From Silene conica (lineage: Eukaryota; Streptophyta; Magnoliopsida; Caryophyllales; Caryophyllaceae), in the NCBI GenBank assembly GCA_029255685.2, contig CM055318.2, positions 12,591,001 through 12,655,000 on the forward strand: a stretch of 64,000 bases of DNA, written 5' to 3'. A program made the translations under genes and the position numbers. The notes beneath the pieces are model-generated. The model saw only the letters and a list, made by a program, of their open reading frames with translations, ran no database searches and had not been told where the DNA came from. Positions within the stretch are counted from its first letter, which is position 1. Each line of letters starts with the position of its first letter. Positions 59,370 to 64,000 of this stretch are shown one piece after another.

Positions 59370-60427
59370 CCCTAGGGATGAAGGGGGTATGATATCAAGG
59401 AAATTTTGAGTTGGAATAAAGCTCAGGCTGTTAAATGGATTTGGAAATTGGAGAATCATCACCAATCCATCTGGACAGAGTGGCTCAATGCTTACGTATT
59501 AAAAGATGCTTACGTATTAAAAGGAGGTATTGTTTGGGATGTTGTCCCAAACACCACAGCCTCTTGGTACTGGAAAAATATCCTAACTGTCAAGGATCTG
59601 CTTATTCAGAAAATGGGGGCAGCAGAGGCTAAGAGGAGTCTTGCTGAAATGCCAAAGTTTGATACAGCTCATCTGTATAATATTTTTCGAACTCCTAGTA
59701 TAAAAGTTCCTTGGAGTAAAACTCTCTATGATGCTGCTACCTACCCAAAGCATAGGTTTATTGCATATTTAGCCGTGCAGAGGGGCCTTCCTACGGTTGA
59801 TCAGTACCGCAGAAGAGGTTATCAGTGGGTGAACCGATGTGCTTTGTGTCAATCTGAGGAAGAAACCCATGCCCATGTGTTTTTTGAGTGTCCCTTTTCT
59901 AATCATGTCTGGGTGGCTGTGCAGGAAATCTTCCAATTTCAAGTCCCGGATTGGGATCTGCCTACAATTCTGATCTGGTACAAGCATCACAATAGGGGGC
60001 AGAGTTGGCTGAAAAAAAGAAGGAGATGTGTGTTACTATGTACCATTTATGTTCTATGGCAGGAGAGGAACGCTCGGATATTTAAAAATTAGTGCATTGA
60101 TGTGAACCAGATTATCCAGAACATCCAAAATCAAGTTGCGGTTAAAATGTTCCACTGTACTCATGGTCTTGATGAAGCATCGGTTAGGAAGCAATTATTT
60201 TGCTAGTCAGTTTTTTTCACATTGCTCACAACTGTGCGATGTTTTTCTGACTGTATGAATTGGTCTAAGGATCGATTCCTAGTTTTTTTTCCCCACTGGG
60301 GTTTTTTAGTTTAGGGGGCTACTCTGGTCTCCTTTGTAGTATAGTTTGGGGTCTTTGTATTTACATCACCATTTTATGATATAAAAGATCCTTTGCTTTC
60401 CTGCAAAAAAAAAAAAAAAAAAAAAAA
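59370..60427 (+). mobile_element. 5'-truncated LINE with poly(A) tail
   Basis: The flanking duplication AAAACTAAAATATTTTGTGC (59350-59369) reappears after the A-run as a copy lacking one T (ending 60445). The A-tail is at 60403-60430. Only the last 1.05 kb of the LINE is present. Confidence 0.9.
59382..60206 (+). pseudogene. LINE ORF2 C-terminal fragment (zf-RVT region)
   Basis: The frame begins at the truncation point (GYDIKEILSWNKAQ) and carries the LINE zinc-binding region: KVPWSKTLYDAATYPKHRF, RCALCQSEEETHAHVFFECPF with its Cys and His residues, then LLCTIYVLWQERNARIF. A TAG at 60090-60092 interrupts it, after which the same frame continues to a second TAG at 60204-60206. An 18-bp tandem duplication doubles the residues AYVLKD/G near 59490-59525. 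It is a different LINE lineage from the one at 38-40 kb. Confidence 0.87.
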
Positions 60428-60445
60428 AAAACTAAAATATTTGTG

Positions 60446-61985
60446 CTATATATCTAAGGGGCTGAAATTAACTTGTTTTAAACTCAGAACATAAAATAGC
60501 CAATAAAAATATGTATAGATCTGAAAATTATACTTATGGCTTAAATTCTAAGTTCCTAATTATTCTAATTAACCTAAATATTTTTGGTCGACTCTTTAAC
60601 TACTAAAAAGTAATTCGGCCATATAATGTAAACTCCGGCCCTCTAACTACCCAAAAAAGCCGACCATTTATGGTATTGATTTTTTCCGCGTGCATAATAA
60701 ATATTCATTATTTTATTTTCGATAAGTAATTTTAATTGATTATTTTTTGGTTCTTTTCATCAAGATATTATAATCTTGATCTTTGTATTAAATTGGGTGT
60801 AAAATGATATGAATTGCTATATTTTTCAAATGTTCCAATTATTTACTATGTGTATGTTTTTTTTTAGTATGTGTTAAGCCCAACTGATGATAGTCACTTA
60901 TTAATCTTTATATAGGGAATATTACAAAGTAAAAGATTTTATATTCGTTCATTTGATAAACCCTACATCTGCCTAACTTCATTCCAACTCACAGCTTTGC
61001 TTTTTCACTCTCTAATTCTCACTCGCCACTTTTCCTTCAATCTAACTACTTTGTCGTCTCTCTAAAATATATTCGGTTCGCTACATTAGTCACCTTTACT
61101 ATCAAACTCAATAAATTACCGTTTTATGTTTTCACATTCCATCAATATTTTTTGGATTAATGCTCGAAATGCTCATTTGATTGTTAATTAATGTTTAATG
61201 TATGAGACAGAATCAAATGAAAAGTTAATTTTTTTCCTTCAAATATATAATACGGATTGTTATTTTGCGTATTTATTGTTGCAATTTTTTATCCTTTTTT
61301 ACATTATTTCTTTATTATATATGTACTTTTTTTCATTTTGTTGGCTCGTTAAATTTGATATAAAGTATGTGTTAAATATACTACCTTTAAAATTTTTTGT
61401 TATCCGTTTTTCTACTCTCTTTCCGTAAATTTTTATTTTTTGTTGTTTATCTTTGTTGTAGAGGTAAATTTGTAATTTTAAAAAATATTGGTAATTATCA
61501 AATAAATAATGCTCTTTAATTATACGACAAACAATAGTTGTACTATCTCAATGCACTACAAAAATTACGTTTCGGGCGACTAAAATGAGCGACGTATTTA
61601 ACAGTAACCAAAAGAACGACGAATATTAAATTACCTCGGCTATTTACTTGTTCGTTTTTTGGAAATTAGAGTTATTGAAATCTAATGATTATTGAAAATT
61701 AATTTTAATGATTTTAAAATTTATTGAATTAAAAAGAAATGAATCATTAAATTAATAGAAAAATAGAAAAATAGAAGCATGAGAGAGAGCAATTAATTAA
61801 CTTGGTTATCATGGGGACCCTACATTAATAAAAATCAAATTCTTTTATAAAATTTAAGAATCAATAAGAACGCTTTAAATGTTATTCGTTTTATAGTATA
61901 GAAATTCGTTTTATAGTATAGAAATTAGATACTTTCCTTAGAATCACAGTAGTATCTATAAAATCTTATTAAAAGGGTAACTAAA
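60446..61985. other. AT-rich intergenic DNA
   Basis: There is no gene-like frame. At 61555-61600 a CACTACAAAAATTACG followed by GGGCGACTAAAATGAGCGAC resembles one CACTA terminus without a partner. A CT-rich run at 61000-61050 could be an old leader sequence. Confidence 0.4.
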
Positions 61986-61989
61986 AAAA

Positions 61990-62100
61990 TGTGACATGAC
62001 AAATTTTAATGTGACGTGACATAATTTTAATGTGACTTGGTATATTTAAATGTGGCGTAGCATATCTTTATTGTGACATGGCGAATTTATGTGATGGATT
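61990..62100 (+). repeat. Degenerate ~28-bp tandem repeat
   Basis: About five units built on TGTGACRTGRCATAWTTTTAA follow each other, with one or more changes per unit. They sit in otherwise featureless AT-rich DNA. Confidence 0.7.
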
Positions 62101-62919
62101 ATCAATTTATTATTACATGTCATTAATTTAATTCACTTATCTATAAATTAATATAATTCTATTATCTATAATATTGATATTATCAATATTCTTAGAATAA
62201 TTTTGTATATTAATTATATTGTTTTCCAAAGTTTATGTATCCCTTCAATATTTAAATCAAAATTTCGTAATTTTTAATTAATATTGACGTTTTAATTGAA
62301 ATTTTTGTAGTAAAATATGTTAATAAATTTTATAATTATGGTTAAAAATATTTTTTTTAATAAAACATGTTAATAATTAATAAAAGCTCTTTATATTACT
62401 TAACACCGACCCACCATTTTTATTAATATTTTTCCTAATTATTTCATTTTTGTACTTCAACATGGTAATAAATTGATTAAAACTCTTCATAATACTTACC
62501 AAATTAATTAAAAGTTTTTCCTATTTAATTATTTTTTGTAATATAATATGTTAATAAATTGATCAAAATTCTTTATATTAATTCACACCCATAATTTGTA
62601 TCAACATTTTTTTCCTATTTATTTCATATCTTGAGTTTTTCAGCAATCAATTATCTAATCTAATAATACCACAAAATAAATTAAAATTAAAATTAAAATA
62701 TGGAAATTTATGGTTGTGTAGTAATTATAAAAAAAACCATAATAGCTATAATAGTTTCTATTCACTCTATTTATTTAAAATATATTACCCATGAGTTTCT
62801 GCGTTGTGGATTATATTTCATGGTTTAATTTATTTATTTGACGATAATAAGTATATTGAGAATTATTGTTGAGTGTTGTCGTCGTTGTTGTTGTTGCATT
62901 GGTGGTGTTCAATAGAATA

Positions 62920-63194
62920 CTCCCTCCTATTCCGAATAAACGTCACATTTGCCATTTTCGTCTATTCACCTAATTGTCACATATTCCATTTTGGGACATA
63001 TTTTTGACCATAAAAGGACAACCTTACCCTTATTACTTTACTTATTTTACACTAAAACCACCCCTAACCCAACCCTTAATTGTCACATATTTCATTTTGG
63101 GACATATTTTTGACCATAAAAGGACAACCTTACCCTTAGTCCTTAAATCTTGTGCCCTCCCTCAAATGTGACAATTATTGAGAATAGGAGGGAG
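62920..63194. mobile_element. Stowaway MITE, 275 bp, with internal duplication
   Basis: The ends CTCCCTCCTATTCCGAATAA and, from the right, CTCCCTCCTATTCTCAATAA are flanked by TA at 62918-62919 and 63195-63196. A 62-bp block (62972-63033) is repeated with one change at 63076-63137. Confidence 0.93.
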
Positions 63195-63481
63195 TATATT
63201 TTAATTTGCGATATATTTTAAATCACTTTAATTTTAAATTGTTTATATGTGCAATTTTCTCTTAAGTCTTATTGTTATGTACTTGCTCAATTTCGTTTAA
63301 TTGGATATAATTTCATTAAATTAAATACATATATAAATCTATAAATATAATATATAAATAAAAGGAAAGGCAAAGAATGATTAAACAATTTTCATGCAAG
63401 GTAGATTTTGTAAAAAAAATATAAAAAAGGGAAAAAATAATTAAAGCAAACCTTTTGAATTTCATTTCTCCCTGCTCTATA

Positions 63482-63687
63482 TTTTTTTTTGAATGACGTG
63501 GGAACCCGCAGCCGCTACCTTTGGTGCGCACTGGGTAAACCCCCGAGCATACGTGATAGCCTGCAAACCACGTACACTAAGTTAACCACCCTTTTTACCC
63601 CCCAAGATCGCTCTTGGTGAGGCTTGAACCTGAGACCCTTGGGAATGTGGCCCAAGTTTTAACCACTAGACTCCACCCTTGCGGGCT
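63482..63687 (-). mobile_element. tRNA-derived SINE, about 206 bp
   Basis: Read on the minus strand from 63687 it starts AGCCCGCAAGGGTGGAG, has a box A-like TCTAGTGGTTAAAAC, a box B GGTTCAAGCC (63621-63630) and ends in an A-run (63482-63490). This is a SINE with a tRNA-type RNA polymerase III promoter. No target duplication was made out. Pieces of the same family flank the hAT element at 10390-10897. Confidence 0.8.
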
Positions 63688-63690
63688 TAA

Positions 63691-64000
63691 AAGTTCTAAA
63701 TTTATGTCTATTAAATTTGCTAATAATGAAAATGATGATTAAAAGTCACAAAACATCGCTACATATTTATGTATATATTAAATTTGATAATAATATATAA
63801 TAAAAAATATATAGTCGTCCAAAAGTCATAAAATGCATCATCAATTGGCTATAAATATTTGATGGAAGACAATATTTGTGAGCCAAAATTCAATCGAGTA
63901 TTTTGTTCACCCCATCACCTAGAGAATTGTGTGTAAATAATCATTCTTATCATTGTAAGTGTATTACGCTAAGATATGTGTACTAAGGTGTTAAATTAAT
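63691..64000. other. Terminal spacer
   Basis: Only AT-rich DNA is seen here, without recognisable genes or element ends. Confidence 0.4.

Noticed and set aside
61555-61600. CACTA terminus followed by GGGCGACTAAAATGAGCGAC
   Set aside because: It has no partner terminus or duplication in the window. It is noted only as a possible relic.
1-64000. CRISPR arrays, bacterial operons, ribosome-binding sites or phage genes
   Set aside because: The window is plainly plant nuclear DNA with spliceosomal introns. None of these was seen.

Overview
The window is nuclear DNA of a flowering plant. It is AT-rich, its genes have many introns, and most of the rest is plant transposons: Ty1/copia and Ty3/gypsy pieces, LINEs, tRNA-derived SINEs, CACTA, hAT, MULE, Tourist and Stowaway elements. 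The five intact genes all have close eudicot counterparts. The species cannot be fixed from sequence alone; a eudicot, possibly Caryophyllales, is an inference. No CRISPR array, operon, intact tRNA or rRNA gene was seen.

Five intact gene models were rebuilt exon by exon, with reading phase checked at every junction. They are a DUF167/UPF0235 protein (11098-14338, 3 exons, 131 aa), a PME11-like pectinesterase (15175-17187, 4 exons, 315 aa), the histone H3K27 monomethyltransferase ATXR5 (18899-24876, 6 exons, 382 aa), a GUX-type xylan glucuronosyltransferase (42157-45816, 4 exons including a 53-nt first exon, 641 aa), and the DNA-repair protein RAD4/XPC (47399-55277, 12 exons, 880 aa). All five lie on the + strand. 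A sixth locus, a CYP96A-like P450 at 29050-30575 on the minus strand, is broken by one frameshift and one stop codon. The genes share no obvious pathway. ATXR5 and RAD4 both act on chromatin or DNA; the pectinesterase and GUX both act on cell-wall polysaccharides; CYP96A relatives act on cuticle waxes.

Layout: 1-9632 is a copia-type element with gag but no pol (TR-GAG-like). Its 3' LTR is split by a complete 3.3-kb CACTA element that carries an intact six-exon PF03004 gene. 9633-11097 holds a SINE split by a hAT element. 11098-24876 is the first gene block, with MITEs and a SINE in the introns. 24877-28910 is retroelement debris (copia RT and gag, a LINE, a gypsy LTR). 29050-30575 is the dead P450. 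30576-42156 is a repeat-rich gap with a Stowaway inside another MITE, a copia LTR end with primer-binding site, a hAT MITE, a solo LTR with its 5-bp duplication, Helitron-like ends, and a 5'-truncated LINE with a 14-bp duplication. 42157-55277 is the second gene block. 55278-64000 is gene-free and includes a three-layer nest of DNA transposons, two Stowaway elements, a second truncated LINE and a SINE.

Many insertions could be bounded to the base by their target-site duplications. No clearly new biological system was found. The best candidates for follow-up are the gag-only element with its CACTA passenger, the palindrome-rich gypsy LTRs, and the short hairpin just past the RAD4 stop codon.
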